The translations under genes and the position numbers were made by a program. The notes beneath the pieces are model-generated. The model saw only the letters and a list, made by a program, of their open reading frames with translations. It was not told where the DNA came from and ran no database searches. Shown here piece by piece: positions 1-9,581 of a stretch of 64,000 nucleotides of DNA (position 1 is its first letter; each line of letters starts with the position of its first letter). The stretch is from Bacteroidota bacterium (lineage in GTDB: Bacteria > Bacteroidota > Bacteroidia > Chitinophagales > Chitinophagaceae), in NCBI GenBank assembly GCA_023416995.1, contig JAEZGI010000006.1, positions 18,123-82,122 on the forward strand, read 5' to 3'.

Positions 1-1093
1 CGGCATACACTATTTTGTTATTGCGGTAACTATAATACTGATCGGGCGCTATGTCGCGTTGACGAACAATGAGCCTGGTGTTCGTTTTTATATTACGAAC
101 CACAAATGCAGGTATGTTCCGGTAATCAGATTCAACCATCAACACCTCATCATCACTGATCCAGACAGGGAACAACTGATCGCCTGCGAAATGTTTATGT
201 TCTTCGGCGATGACTGCTAACGATTCCATCGTATCACCACTGCTTAACCCTGCTTGTGCATCTGCCAGTGCATTTGCACGGAAGAGCTGGTAGGTGAGAC
301 CAGTATGTCGTTTGATTGCCCGCTGCCAGGGATAAAATAAACCACGGTAACGCACGGCGTCATTTGTGATCTTTGCCCAGATGCTATCACCAAACTGTTT
401 GCGTCCATACGCCACCAACAGGTAACCTAATTGGTAATGATCAGGCACATAGTCCCGCAATGAACCGTTTCTTAACTTCTGCCAGGAATATTCTTTATCC
501 GCGGCCCAAAGCGAACGGTAACCGTTATAAAAAAATGGTATTCTTCCTCTTCCCTGCTGACTCATCAAAGTTTCCTGGTACACCGCATCACCTTCCCAGA
601 AATAATCCGGCACAGCGGCGCTGTTTACCAAAGCCTCAACCTGTTCACCAAAAATGGCGTGAGCCACACGCGATATGCCTTTTCTGAAATTGCTGTATTG
701 CTGTACATGCCGCAGTTCATGTAGTGCCAGCGACTTATGCCAGGGCAGACTTCCCAGCGAAAAATTATTTTGCAGTGGTGTAAGATAAAATTCACTGCGC
801 CACGGCCCCAGTCCCACATAACCGTTCGAGCTTATGGTCCGGTGCTGTAAGACTATACTGATCTTACGCATGCGGCCACCAATTGTACCACCCGTTTGGG
901 CCGGTAGCACACGATGGATATCAGCTATCTCCATCGCCTGTTTTTCAAGACCCGGCGGAAAGATGATCCTGATTGAATCTGTATTCACCTGTTTCCAGCG
1001 TTGCGAAACCGGGTGCCCGCCAAACTGCTGGGCAAAACCAGCATTGATCATTAACATGCAAAACACGGTAACAATTAACCTGTATGATAACAC
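1..1093 (-). CDS. Secreted HExxH metalloprotease-like protein with C-terminal propeller start (partial)
   Basis: An open frame runs off the left edge, so the C-terminus is missing; 364 codons are visible. A GTG start is chosen because it supplies a signal peptide (hydrophobic run, then AGFAQQ); an in-frame ATG lies 36 bases downstream. Residues about 125-129 read HELRH, an HExxH zinc motif, and WEGDAVYQE about 40 residues later could give the third ligand, a gluzincin-like layout. After about residue 290 the sequence changes to short beta-strand-like stretches (RLIVRQRDI, NNKIVYA) resembling TolB/DPP-IV propeller blades. Proteins of this build in Bacteroidota are usually annotated as hypothetical or TolB-like. 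Function is inferred from motifs only; substrate is unknown. The next gene is divergent. Confidence 0.7.
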   Translation of the reverse strand, partial: MLSYRLIVTVFCMLMINAGFAQQFGGHPVSQRWKQVNTDSIRIIFPPGLEKQAMEIADIHRVLPAQTGGTIGGRMRKISIVLQHRTISSNGYVGLGPWRSEFYLTPLQNNFSLGSLPWHKSLALHELRHVQQYSNFRKGISRVAHAIFGEQVEALVNSAAVPDYFWEGDAVYQETLMSQQGRGRIPFFYNGYRSLWAADKEYSWQKLRNGSLRDYVPDHYQLGYLLVAYGRKQFGDSIWAKITNDAVRYRGLFYPWQRAIKRHTGLTYQLFRANALADAQAGLSSGDTMESLAVIAEEHKHFAGDQLFPVWISDDEVLMVESDYRNIPAFVVRNIKTNTRLIVRQRDIAPDQYYSYRNNKIVYA

Positions 1094-1214
1094 GCTGTTG
1101 TTGTGTTTGATTGATGCAGGAAACAGTGGTTGAAAATTTAGACGCGAAAAATAACGATAATTTTTTCTATTCCGGTTCCTGCACCTGCTTATCTTGCGTG
1201 CATTAATCAGTTAC

Positions 1215-1718
1215 ATGCAAAATGAATTGTTGATTCGTGCCGCGGACCTGGATGACATCAACACCATCGGTTTCCTGGCACATGAAACCTGGCCCACTGC
1301 ATACGGAGCCACGCACTCGCAGGAGCAGATCAGCTATATGCTTAATTTGTTTTATGCACCAAAAGCACTTGCCACACAAATGAATACCGATAAACATCGG
1401 TTCCTGCTGGCAGAACTTGATGATGAAGCAGTGGGTTTTGCTTCCTTCAGCGCCATTGATGGGGAGGGCACCTATAAACTACACAAGTTGTATGTATTGC
1501 CTTCCCTCCAGGGCAAAGGTGTTGGTCGACTACTGCTCGAATTCATCTGTGATGAATTAAAACACCTCAAAGCCTCAGCACTGCGACTGAACGTTAACCG
1601 TTTGAATGCCGCCCGGCATTTCTATGAAAAACTTGGCTTCGAAGTCATCAAAGAAGAAGTAAACGATATCGGTCGGGGTTTCGTGATGGATGATTATGTG
1701 ATGGAAAAAAAGTTCTAA
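1215..1718 (+). CDS. GNAT family N-acetyltransferase
   Basis: A 167-residue single-domain protein of the GCN5-related acetyltransferase fold, which transfers acetyl from acetyl-CoA to an amine. The pyrophosphate-binding motif A is clear: LYVLPSLQGKGVGRLLLEF, followed by the N-x-x-A-x-x-F-Y-x-x-L-G-F helix-strand typical of the C-terminal half. The ATG was preferred over an in-frame TTG 21 bases upstream because it gives the usual GNAT N-terminus (ELLIRAADLDD). The substrate cannot be read from sequence; polyamine or small-molecule acetylation is possible. The stop codon overlaps that of the converging transporter gene by four bases. Confidence 0.88.
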   Translation: MQNELLIRAADLDDINTIGFLAHETWPTAYGATHSQEQISYMLNLFYAPKALATQMNTDKHRFLLAELDDEAVGFASFSAIDGEGTYKLHKLYVLPSLQGKGVGRLLLEFICDELKHLKASALRLNVNRLNAARHFYEKLGFEVIKEEVNDIGRGFVMDDYVMEKKF

Positions 1719-2494
1719 TAACCACGCATAGCGGCTGCTTTCATAGCGGCTGCTCTTTCTTTGCCGAGATATCGTTCTACGATCCAGTGGACCCCGTAAA
1801 TCACCGGCGTAAACAGAATTGCGATCAGGAATTTATAACTGTAAGAGGTAAGCGCCCAGGCCGTGCATTGCCCGAAGCTAACACCCCGGAATATATAGAA
1901 CGCTATATAGGTAACCACGAAGCTATCTATCAATTGAGAAAATAGCGTACTTACCGTCGCACGGGCCCAGATCCGGTTTTCACCGGTGATCGTTTTAATT
2001 TTACGGAACACAAAAGCATCAGCAATCTGGCCAATGATAAAGGCAGCAATTGAGCCCACTATTATGTTCATACCCTGTCCGAATATTGCGCTGAAAGCTG
2101 CCTGCATATCAGGCACCCCTTCTTTTGAATAAGAGCTGATCCAGAAAGCGGTATCAGGCGCAGTATGGATCGCGAAATAAAATATGAAAAATGCAAAAGC
2201 AATCAGCACAGCGGTAAGTATCGATAGAAACCTGACGCCCTTAACACCATAATATTCGTTGATAATATCGGTAAGAACAAAGATCACCGGCCATGGAACC
2301 ACGCCAACCGAAAGACTGAAAGAAAGGTTATCTGTTCCCAGCAAAGAGAAGGATGCCCGCTCCCAACCCATCGTATCTTCCAGCGAAAATATCTTCACGC
2401 CAATTGATTCCGCAATCAGTGCATTGGCAACAAAAAATCCGGCAAGTACAATAAATAATCTGGTGCCCTTGTCTTTTATGATATTATGGATCAT
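1715..2494 (-). CDS. Queuosine precursor transporter (VUT/YhhQ family)
   Basis: A 259-residue polytopic membrane protein of the COG1738/DUF165 family, which in E. coli (YhhQ, QPTR) imports queuosine precursors preQ0/preQ1. About six hydrophobic segments are visible; family hallmarks include the early NALIAESIGVKIF stretch, the DIINEYYG motif and GQIADAFVFRKIK with a later LFSQLIDSFVV. It overlaps the start of nothing downstream but shares an ATGA overlap with the small membrane protein gene upstream, implying one transcript. No queuosine synthesis gene lies in the window, so the family assignment rests on the protein alone. Confidence 0.88.
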   Translation of the reverse strand: MIHNIIKDKGTRLFIVLAGFFVANALIAESIGVKIFSLEDTMGWERASFSLLGTDNLSFSLSVGVVPWPVIFVLTDIINEYYGVKGVRFLSILTAVLIAFAFFIFYFAIHTAPDTAFWISSYSKEGVPDMQAAFSAIFGQGMNIIVGSIAAFIIGQIADAFVFRKIKTITGENRIWARATVSTLFSQLIDSFVVTYIAFYIFRGVSFGQCTAWALTSYSYKFLIAILFTPVIYGVHWIVERYLGKERAAAMKAAAMRGY

Positions 2495-2769
2495 GCAGTG
2501 AAAATATAAAGTTGCGCAATCAGAAACAGAAAATTAATGATAAGTAGTGAACGGGGTAACAATTTGAGACCGGCCCTGTTCCTGAAAAACAGTATGAGCA
2601 CCACTACCCCAAGAATAAGATTCAACAGCAGGGAAAGATAAGCAAGCACAATAACAGTACTGTAAATAGCATTAGTGCCGGCAACAGAGGTATAGCGGAA
2701 CAACTGCGCCGCAACAAAACAGATATTGCAGATAAGCGCCAGCCGGGTTAAAAATATTAAGATCTTCAT
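2491..2769 (-). CDS. Small four-helix membrane protein, unknown function
   Basis: A 92-residue, highly hydrophobic protein with three to four predicted transmembrane segments (LTRLALICNICFVAAQLF, STVIVLAYLSLLLNLI, VVLILFF, SLLIINFLFLIAQLYIF). No known domain was recognised. Its last four bases overlap the start of the queuosine-precursor transporter gene (ATGA), a sign of translational coupling; it may be an accessory subunit or merely a co-transcribed neighbour. The gene is divergent from the YfhO-family gene. Confidence 0.7.
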   Translation of the reverse strand: MKILIFLTRLALICNICFVAAQLFRYTSVAGTNAIYSTVIVLAYLSLLLNLILGVVVLILFFRNRAGLKLLPRSLLIINFLFLIAQLYIFTA

Positions 2770-2862
2770 GGGTTGAGTTGGTGCAAAAATGCATTATTTT
2801 GCCCAATCATAGCTCAAACCCGGCTAACAGGCTGGGTTTACTACATATATAATCTCTGTCTG

Positions 2863-5379
2863 ATGAATAAAACTTTGTGGCAGCAATTCCGGCCTCATGC
2901 AATTGCTATCGGTATCTTTTTCCTGGTTTCCGTGTTTTATTGTTTACCTGTGTTCCAGGGGTTGGTTCCAAACCAGAACGATGTGCTGAGTTGGAAAGGA
3001 ATGGCCCAACAATCATTTGAGTTCAAAGAGAAGTATGGTTACTTCCCGCTTTGGACCAATAGTTTGTTCAGCGGTATGCCAACTTTCCAGATTATGGCAG
3101 AGTCGAAATACAATGTCACCATCGCATATCTCCATTACCTGTTTACTGCATTTTTACCGCAACCTGCAGGGCTGTTTTTCCTGGCCTGCATTGGCTTTTA
3201 TATCCTCATGATTGCTATGCGGGTTAAAAGCTGGGCAGGCATCTTCGGCTCACTGGCTTATGCATTTTCATCTTATAACGTAATACTTGTTGCAACGGGT
3301 CATACCACCAAGTTCTCTTCAATGGGGTATGCGCCAGCAGTACTTGCAGGGCTGATCCTGCTGACTCAACGCAAATATGTACTTGGGTTTGTGACCACAT
3401 TTGTATTCACAACGCTGATGTTTTATCAGAACCACGTTCAGATCGTTTATTACACTTTACTTATAGCGGTTTGCCTCGGCATCACTTTCCTTATCAAATG
3501 TATCCGCGAAAAAGATTTGCCGCACCTGGGGAAGGTCGCGGGTCTTGCTTTGCTTGCCGGTGCCATAGGTTTTGGATCTTATACAGTTACTTTATTATCA
3601 ACCTATGATTATGCACAGGAAACCATGCGTGGTGGTAAGTCTGAACTAACTACCGCTTCGGACCCCAATGCAAAACAGGAAGTAAAATCTAAAAACGGGC
3701 TCAACCGCGATTATGCCTTTAGCTGGAGTTACGGCATATCAGAAACATCTACCTTGCTTGTTCCGAACGCCCGTGGAGGAAGTTCATCACAGCCCTTACC
3801 AGAAGAAAGCAAAACAATTGAAGCCTTACAGGAATCCGGTCTGCCACAACAGGCGCTCAACCAGGTCTTTGGCAGTGTATCGCCTTATTGGGGTGATCAA
3901 CCTTTCACTGAAGGACCGGTATATTTTGGTGCCATCGTTTGTTTGCTGTTTATCGCCGGATTGTTTTTAGTGAGAAGCTGGCACGTTGCCTGGCTGGTTG
4001 CTGCCACCATTCTCGGTATCCTGATGGCATGGGGACATAACTTTGCTGCTTTCAATAATTTCCTGTTTGATTATCTGCCTTTTTATAACAAGTTCCGTGC
4101 GCCGGCTATGTCGCTGGTTATACCACAGCTCACCGTATGCGCGCTTGCTGCCATGACGCTGCAGGCACTGGTATATAACGAATGGGATAAGGCGGAATTA
4201 AGAAAAAGATTGAAGTCGGCCGGGATCGCAGTTGCCGTTGTTGTTGCACTCCTCGCAGTGACCTATATATCTTCTGATTTCAGAAGTCCCAATGATGCAA
4301 GGATCAGCCAGACAATGGCCATGCTTGCTGAAGGGCAAACCGATCCCCAGGTTCAGCAACAGGTGGCTGGCATTGCCTCATCAATTACTTCCGGCATCGT
4401 TGCTGACCGTAAAACCATGTTTGGAGCCGATTTCGGCCGGACCATTATTTACATGTTGCTGGGCACCGCTTTGTTGTTTTTTGCGGCTACCAAAAAACTG
4501 AAAGGTTTGTATGCCGTTATCGGGATAACCGTGTTATCGTTAATCGACCTTATCGGTGTTGATACAAGATACCTGAACCGGGAAGATTATGTTACCGAAG
4601 AAGAATTGATGGCACCATTTGCGGCCACCCAGGCTGATCTGCAGATCAAGCAGGATACATCTTATTACAGGGTACTTGATCAGACCCAGCCGACAACGGC
4701 CCGGTCATCTTATCACCACAATTCGATTACCGGGTATCATCCGGCGAAGCTGTCTTTATATGATGATTTGCTAACGAACCAGATTTACAAAGGAAATATG
4801 GCCGTGTTCAATATGCTGAACACGAAATACTTCATCTTTCAGAATCCCCAGAACGGTCAGCCAGTTGCTCAGCAAAATCCTGGTGCACTGGGTCCGGTAT
4901 GGTTCGTGAACGCTATTCAATATGTAAACAATGCCGACGAAGAAATGAAGGCATTGGACAACTTCAATCCAAAAGACACGGTTATCATAGACAAAAGGGA
5001 ACAATCAAAAATTCCTTTTGCACCACAACCGGATTCTGCCGCGAGCATCAGGCTCGTCTTTAACCGTAATGATGTGATTCAATATGAATCAAACGCGTCG
5101 ACCAACCAGTTTGCAGTATTCAGCGAAATATATTATCCACGTGGATGGAAAGCTTTTATTGATGGCAAAGAAACCGACATCGTTAAAGTAAACTATGTAT
5201 TGCGTGGTTTGCCCGTACCTCCTGGTAAACACGTAATCGATTTTCGGTTTGAACCTGCTTCCTTCATTTTGGGAGACCAGATTTCACTCGTTATTGGAAT
5301 TTTGTCTTTCCTCATATTGGGCTGGGCAGCATGGTATGAGTGGAAACGATATCGTAACACAAATAGTGTAAAAGCCTGA
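2863..5379 (+). CDS. YfhO-family membrane protein, putative glycosyltransferase
   Basis: An 838-residue membrane protein of the YfhO family, related in layout to GT-C glycosyltransferases that use polyprenyl-phosphate sugars. There is an N-terminal transmembrane helix, about ten further hydrophobic segments, an early extracytoplasmic stretch with GLVPNQNDVLSWKGM, and the C-terminal beta domain with the family signature YYPRGWKAFIDG and LRGLPVPPGKHVIDF, closed by a final helix. The ATG giving MNKTLWQQF was chosen; upstream in-frame codons would add an implausible 30-residue extension. It is the first gene of a tight operon with two methyltransferases and two GT4 enzymes, which supports a role in cell-surface glycan or lipid glycosylation. 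The sugar and acceptor are unknown. Confidence 0.85.
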   Translation: MNKTLWQQFRPHAIAIGIFFLVSVFYCLPVFQGLVPNQNDVLSWKGMAQQSFEFKEKYGYFPLWTNSLFSGMPTFQIMAESKYNVTIAYLHYLFTAFLPQPAGLFFLACIGFYILMIAMRVKSWAGIFGSLAYAFSSYNVILVATGHTTKFSSMGYAPAVLAGLILLTQRKYVLGFVTTFVFTTLMFYQNHVQIVYYTLLIAVCLGITFLIKCIREKDLPHLGKVAGLALLAGAIGFGSYTVTLLSTYDYAQETMRGGKSELTTASDPNAKQEVKSKNGLNRDYAFSWSYGISETSTLLVPNARGGSSSQPLPEESKTIEALQESGLPQQALNQVFGSVSPYWGDQPFTEGPVYFGAIVCLLFIAGLFLVRSWHVAWLVAATILGILMAWGHNFAAFNNFLFDYLPFYNKFRAPAMSLVIPQLTVCALAAMTLQALVYNEWDKAELRKRLKSAGIAVAVVVALLAVTYISSDFRSPNDARISQTMAMLAEGQTDPQVQQQVAGIASSITSGIVADRKTMFGADFGRTIIYMLLGTALLFFAATKKLKGLYAVIGITVLSLIDLIGVDTRYLNREDYVTEEELMAPFAATQADLQIKQDTSYYRVLDQTQPTTARSSYHHNSITGYHPAKLSLYDDLLTNQIYKGNMAVFNMLNTKYFIFQNPQNGQPVAQQNPGALGPVWFVNAIQYVNNADEEMKALDNFNPKDTVIIDKREQSKIPFAPQPDSAASIRLVFNRNDVIQYESNASTNQFAVFSEIYYPRGWKAFIDGKETDIVKVNYVLRGLPVPPGKHVIDFRFEPASFILGDQISLVIGILSFLILGWAAWYEWKRYRNTNSVKA

Positions 5380-5394
5380 AATGGCATTGTGTAA

Positions 5395-6435
5395 ATGGAT
5401 ATTTTTCTTCCACAAAAAGATGCGTTAAGTGCCAACATCCAGGCGCAGGCAACGGTGTTGCTGACTAAGCTTCGGGGCCTGCCTGTCGAAACACTGGGTT
5501 TGCCATATCACTGTCTTGAGTATTTTAAAAGCAGTCATTTCAAAAGATTGTTTTTTTCAATCGAAACAAGTGCACACCTGTTGTACAGATCCATCAACCT
5601 GGTTAAAAAACCAGTGAATGAGATCGTTATCATGGATTATGGCGCAGGCGTGGGCACTTTGTATATGCTGGCAAAGATGATCGGCTGCCGCACCGTGATT
5701 TATAATGATCACCTGGAAGACTGGAAAGTCAGTGCTTCTTTGATTGCAGAAGCAATCGGTGTTCAGATAGATGAGTACATAGTGGGAGATATTGATGTAA
5801 CACTGACAGCATTGAACGAAAAACAACTTCAATGTGATATCATTACTTCACGCAATGTGATCGAGCATATTTATAACCTGCGCGATTTTTATTCAATCGT
5901 TGCCGAACACCAGCCCCGGGCTGTGGTATATTCATCTACTACGGCGAATTATCATAATCCCGCGGCTCATATTAAACATATTCTGTGGCACCGCAAATGG
6001 GAGAAGTTGTTTTTGCCCCAGCGCATGGACCTGATCAGACAAAGACTTCCGGGTATCGCGGAAGCAGAAGTTCAACGTTTAGGCAAAGCAACACGCGGAC
6101 TCGCATTACATGACTTTGATGCGGCTTTGGACGAATACAAACACACTAAAAAATTACCCGACCCTTCTGTTCATCATACCAATACCGTAGAAACCTCAAG
6201 TGGCGTATGGTTTGAACACCTGATACCTTTTGATGAGTACAGGAAGCTGGTACCAGCGGGAAAATATGAACTTCGTTTTGAACCTGGTTTCTGGGACACT
6301 CACAATACCAGCATTTTTAAAAACCTGCTTGGCCGGACATTGAACCCATTAGTGAAACTATCAGGCGTAACACTCGCGCCTTTTATATATGTGATAGCTT
6401 TGCCCAAAACGAGGAGGGAGAAAAACAATGGCTAA
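5395..6435 (+). CDS. Class I SAM-dependent methyltransferase
   Basis: A 346-residue protein with a Rossmann-type methyltransferase core. Motif I is VIMDYGAGVGTLYMLAK (about residues 78-94), the acidic end of strand 2 is YNDHLEDW, and a post-I/II element reads DIITSRNVIEHIYNLRDF, with the glutamate-histidine pair common in sugar and small-molecule methyltransferases. The C-terminal 150 residues are less conserved and may form an acceptor-binding cap. It lies 15 bases after the YfhO-family gene and overlaps the next methyltransferase by eight bases, so it is very probably co-translated with it. The substrate is unknown; a glycan or nucleotide-sugar is inferred from context. Confidence 0.82.
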   Translation: MDIFLPQKDALSANIQAQATVLLTKLRGLPVETLGLPYHCLEYFKSSHFKRLFFSIETSAHLLYRSINLVKKPVNEIVIMDYGAGVGTLYMLAKMIGCRTVIYNDHLEDWKVSASLIAEAIGVQIDEYIVGDIDVTLTALNEKQLQCDIITSRNVIEHIYNLRDFYSIVAEHQPRAVVYSSTTANYHNPAAHIKHILWHRKWEKLFLPQRMDLIRQRLPGIAEAEVQRLGKATRGLALHDFDAALDEYKHTKKLPDPSVHHTNTVETSSGVWFEHLIPFDEYRKLVPAGKYELRFEPGFWDTHNTSIFKNLLGRTLNPLVKLSGVTLAPFIYVIALPKTRREKNNG

Positions 6436-7183
6436 TACCGAACGCGTTGACAAATCATTGTTCCGTGATGCGCATTACCTGGGCAAACCAGCCGATGATG
6501 TTGATAAGATCATTACTAGACGCATCCGGATCCTTGAATCATACCCTTCATTTTTTGATAAAAATGCAGATCTAATCGAGGTGGGTTCTGGTAGCGGCGC
6601 AACGATTACACGTATCGCCAATCGTTTTCGTTCAGCACTGGGGATTGACATTTTTGACTATTCAGAAAGTTATCGCGCGCAACAGGAAAAAAACCAGGAT
6701 ACCTTATCTGTTTTCAAAAAGCTTGATCTTGAAAAAGAGCCGCTGCCCGGAACTTACGACCGGCTGATCAGTTTTGAGGTGATCGAGCATTTGCAAAGTG
6801 AGGACAGCGTTGCCCGGTATAATGAATTGTTGCGACCCGGAGGATTGGCCGCGATCACCGTTCCGAACAAATGGTGGATTTTTGAAACACATGGCGCAAA
6901 ATTGCCGCTGTTGCCCTGGAACCGCGTTCCTTTTTTTTCATGGTTGCCCACCGTGATTCATGAACGTTTTGCGAATGCAAGGATCTATACAAAAAACAGG
7001 ATACTCAGTTTGTTTCGCAAACATGGTTTCGAGATCCTCGATTGCGTTTATGTTACGGCACCGATGGATGTTTTGAAAGAAGGCAAGCTGAAAAATTACC
7101 TCACAAAAAATGTGTTTCATAGCGATACAACAAAGTCGCCCTTCCTCGCTACCGCTATTTTTGTTCTGGCTAAAAAGAAATAA
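6428..7183 (+). CDS. Class I SAM-dependent methyltransferase
   Basis: A 251-residue methyltransferase. SAM-binding motif I is DLIEVGSGSGATITRIANR and the acidic residue after strand 2 lies in LGIDIFDYSE; YDRLISFEVIEHL and LLRPGGLAAITVPN are the usual motifs around strands 4 and 5 of the UbiG/type-11-like group. It starts inside the end of the preceding methyltransferase gene and ends 11 bases before the first GT4 gene, so it belongs to the same operon. It is not a close copy of its neighbour, which suggests two different methylation positions. Substrate inferred to be a glycan intermediate. Confidence 0.83.
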   Translation: MANTERVDKSLFRDAHYLGKPADDVDKIITRRIRILESYPSFFDKNADLIEVGSGSGATITRIANRFRSALGIDIFDYSESYRAQQEKNQDTLSVFKKLDLEKEPLPGTYDRLISFEVIEHLQSEDSVARYNELLRPGGLAAITVPNKWWIFETHGAKLPLLPWNRVPFFSWLPTVIHERFANARIYTKNRILSLFRKHGFEILDCVYVTAPMDVLKEGKLKNYLTKNVFHSDTTKSPFLATAIFVLAKKK

Positions 7184-7194
7184 TTTTGACGCCC

Positions 7195-8370
7195 ATGGGA
7201 AAAAAGCCACGCGTAGTCAGTATTATTCCTTACAAAATACTCCCAGCGCGCTTGGGTGGTGAAAAAGGTATCGCATTGTTTAACGAGTACTTGTCCGGTC
7301 ATGTCGATATAACCGGCATATCAACACAGAATAATGACCCGGCCCTGGCAAAGGGATATCAATTGCAGAACATTCTTTCAAACGGCAAGTCAAAATACGG
7401 CAATCCATTGCTCTACTTCCCTGTAAAACGTATTATCAGGCAAACCGGGGCCACACATCTTATCACCGAGCATCCTTATTTTGGTTGGCTTGCTTTTATG
7501 TTGAAGCTTACCCTTCCCCTGACCTGGGTGGTGCATTCTCACAATATTGAATATATGCGGTCAAAATCGATTGGCCGCTGGTGGTGGAAGGCTTTGATGT
7601 GGTACGAACGATGGGTTTATAAAAAAGCTGACCTGGTATTTTTTATCTCGGAAGATGATAAAAAACATGCTGTCGACGTGATGGGTATCGATCCGGTTAA
7701 ATCAACTGCAATCACTTATGGCATAGAACAGGCCCGCCCCCCACAGGATGTGGACGCGGCGAGGGATGACATTCGCGTCCTGCATAATATTCCTGCCGGT
7801 GATAAGATCCTGCTCTTTAATGGTGCGCTGTATCATCACACCAACTATGATGCTTTGCAGGTGATACTTGATCATATCAACCCTGTTTTACTCAAACAAA
7901 ATGCGGGTTATAAGATTCTCGTTTGTGGCAAGGGCCTCCCCGATTCGTTTAATGAATTGCGTGACTATGCCGGCAAAAATATTATTTACGCGGGTTTTGT
8001 AGATGATATCTCGGTTTATTTCAAAGCCGCACATATATTCTTAAATCCGATCATCAGTGGTGGTGGTGTTAAAACCAAAGCAATAGAAGCGATCGCGATG
8101 GATTGTACGGTGATCTCTACCGAAATCGGAGCCCTGGGTTTGATAAGATCTGTATGTGGTGACCAGTTGCAGGTGGTGGCTGATCGCGACTGGGACCGGT
8201 TCTCACGGCTTGTGGTTCAGGCACTGCATACCGATATTCATACACCGGCAGCTTTTTTTGAATATTATTACTGGGGAAACATAACGGCAAAGGTTGCCAG
8301 GATCCTTGAAGATTCATCCCCGGATGGTCGCTCAAATGCACATCCATCTTCAAATCAACAGCCGGTTTAA
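7195..8370 (+). CDS. Glycosyltransferase family 4-like protein
   Basis: A 391-residue GT-B fold enzyme. The N-terminal acceptor domain contains HSHNIEYMRSKSIGRW and a YKKADLVFFISEDDK stretch; the C-terminal donor domain shows FNGALYHHTNYDAL, and an E-rich loop IISGGGVKTKAIEAIAMD with the glutamate/lysine layout of retaining GT4 enzymes. An in-frame TTG nine bases upstream is less likely than the ATG used here. It lies between the second methyltransferase and the next glycosyltransferase with gaps of 11 and 2 bases. Donor and acceptor are not predictable; retaining transfer from a nucleotide-sugar is expected of the family. Confidence 0.85.
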   Translation: MGKKPRVVSIIPYKILPARLGGEKGIALFNEYLSGHVDITGISTQNNDPALAKGYQLQNILSNGKSKYGNPLLYFPVKRIIRQTGATHLITEHPYFGWLAFMLKLTLPLTWVVHSHNIEYMRSKSIGRWWWKALMWYERWVYKKADLVFFISEDDKKHAVDVMGIDPVKSTAITYGIEQARPPQDVDAARDDIRVLHNIPAGDKILLFNGALYHHTNYDALQVILDHINPVLLKQNAGYKILVCGKGLPDSFNELRDYAGKNIIYAGFVDDISVYFKAAHIFLNPIISGGGVKTKAIEAIAMDCTVISTEIGALGLIRSVCGDQLQVVADRDWDRFSRLVVQALHTDIHTPAAFFEYYYWGNITAKVARILEDSSPDGRSNAHPSSNQQPV

Positions 8371-8372
8371 GT

Positions 8373-9581
8373 ATGCATAACCTTACCAAAATAAAGATCT
8401 TTCGATTTTTGTTGTGGATCACTTACCCGGTGGCCGTCATTTTCGTGTATCCATTTGTGTTAGTTCGGAAAAAAAACCCTTCGCACCTGTTTTTCTTTTT
8501 TGACCGGTATGCCATCGGAGGTGCTCAAAGGATTCACCTCGATATCCTTCAAAGTGTAGCGGATATTCACAAACAGGTTTACTTCACGCGTAAGTCGCCG
8601 AACGACCGGCTGAAAGCCGCTTTTTATAACGTGCCCAGTACTGACAATCGCGATATACATATTTGGTGCGATTACCTGTTGTTCCGTTTGTTTTCGGTCC
8701 ATTATTTTTCCTTTTATATAAACCGGCATCGTCGTGCGCATGTTTTTAGTTCAAACAGCACCTTCTTTTACGACATGTTGCCGTTCCTTAACAGGCAGGT
8801 TTATACCACCGAGTTGTTGCATAATTTTTCTTATGGTAAAAAAGGAATGGAATTTTTTGGTTTGGCAAATCACCGGTTGCTGGATGCAAGGATAGTCTAC
8901 GACAGTTTTACCCTTTCAAATATCCGGAACCAATACCAGGAATACAAGGTTGATAAGACTTACCAGGAACGGATCTTATTTATACAACCTGGTGTTGAAA
9001 TACCCGGTGTGATTGCCGCCAGGCAGTTACCGCCCCTCAGGATCCTGTACGCCGGCCGCGGTGGTCCACAAAAACGGGTTTGGCTCATCAATAAAATAGC
9101 CACATATTTTCTGGAACGCAGTGCCCCGGTTGAATTTCATTTTGCGGGACCACTCAGTGGAGAAATTGCGCCGGATGTAGCAGCCGTTTCAAAGGTTCAT
9201 GGTGAGATAGGTGATAAAGAAACAATGAACCGGCTCTACAACGAATGTCATATCATTATCCTCACTTCGGCGTATGAAGGTTTTCCAATGGTCATTAAAG
9301 AAGGCATGTCTTATGGTTGTGTTCCTGTTGTAACGGCCCTGGAGGGAAACAAGATGCATCTTACACATCAGCAGAATGCTTTGTTAATTGATGCCGTGGA
9401 TGATGAGGCTGAAGTCGTAAGACTTGGCATTGAGCAATTACAAAAATTAATAGATGACGAGGCTTTGCTTTTTCGGCTTGCAACTGCCGCGCGTGAATAT
9501 GCAGTGCAACATTTCAACCGGGATCTTTTTATGAAAGATTACCGTGTCTTTCTGCTAAACTCTCCCCCGGCAAAAGACTAA
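8373..9581 (+). CDS. Glycosyltransferase family 4
   Basis: A 402-residue GT4-type protein that begins with a hydrophobic anchor (FLLWITYPVAVIFVYPFVLV), so it is probably attached to the inner membrane. The N-terminal domain has the FDRYAIGGAQRIHLDIL glycine loop typical of GT4 enzymes. In the C-terminal domain ILYAGRGGPQKRV precedes the E-x7-E motif, visible as SAYEGFPMVIKEGMSYG. It is the last gene of the five-gene operon starting with the YfhO-family gene, and its stop codon overlaps the stop of the converging GT2 gene (sequence CTAA serves both strands). Confidence 0.87.
   Translation: MHNLTKIKIFRFLLWITYPVAVIFVYPFVLVRKKNPSHLFFFFDRYAIGGAQRIHLDILQSVADIHKQVYFTRKSPNDRLKAAFYNVPSTDNRDIHIWCDYLLFRLFSVHYFSFYINRHRRAHVFSSNSTFFYDMLPFLNRQVYTTELLHNFSYGKKGMEFFGLANHRLLDARIVYDSFTLSNIRNQYQEYKVDKTYQERILFIQPGVEIPGVIAARQLPPLRILYAGRGGPQKRVWLINKIATYFLERSAPVEFHFAGPLSGEIAPDVAAVSKVHGEIGDKETMNRLYNECHIIILTSAYEGFPMVIKEGMSYGCVPVVTALEGNKMHLTHQQNALLIDAVDDEAEVVRLGIEQLQKLIDDEALLFRLATAAREYAVQHFNRDLFMKDYRVFLLNSPPAKD

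Noticed and set aside
834..1133. 99-codon plus-strand frame at the left edge
   Set aside because: It is antisense to the partial secreted protease gene, which has a signal peptide and a zinc motif.
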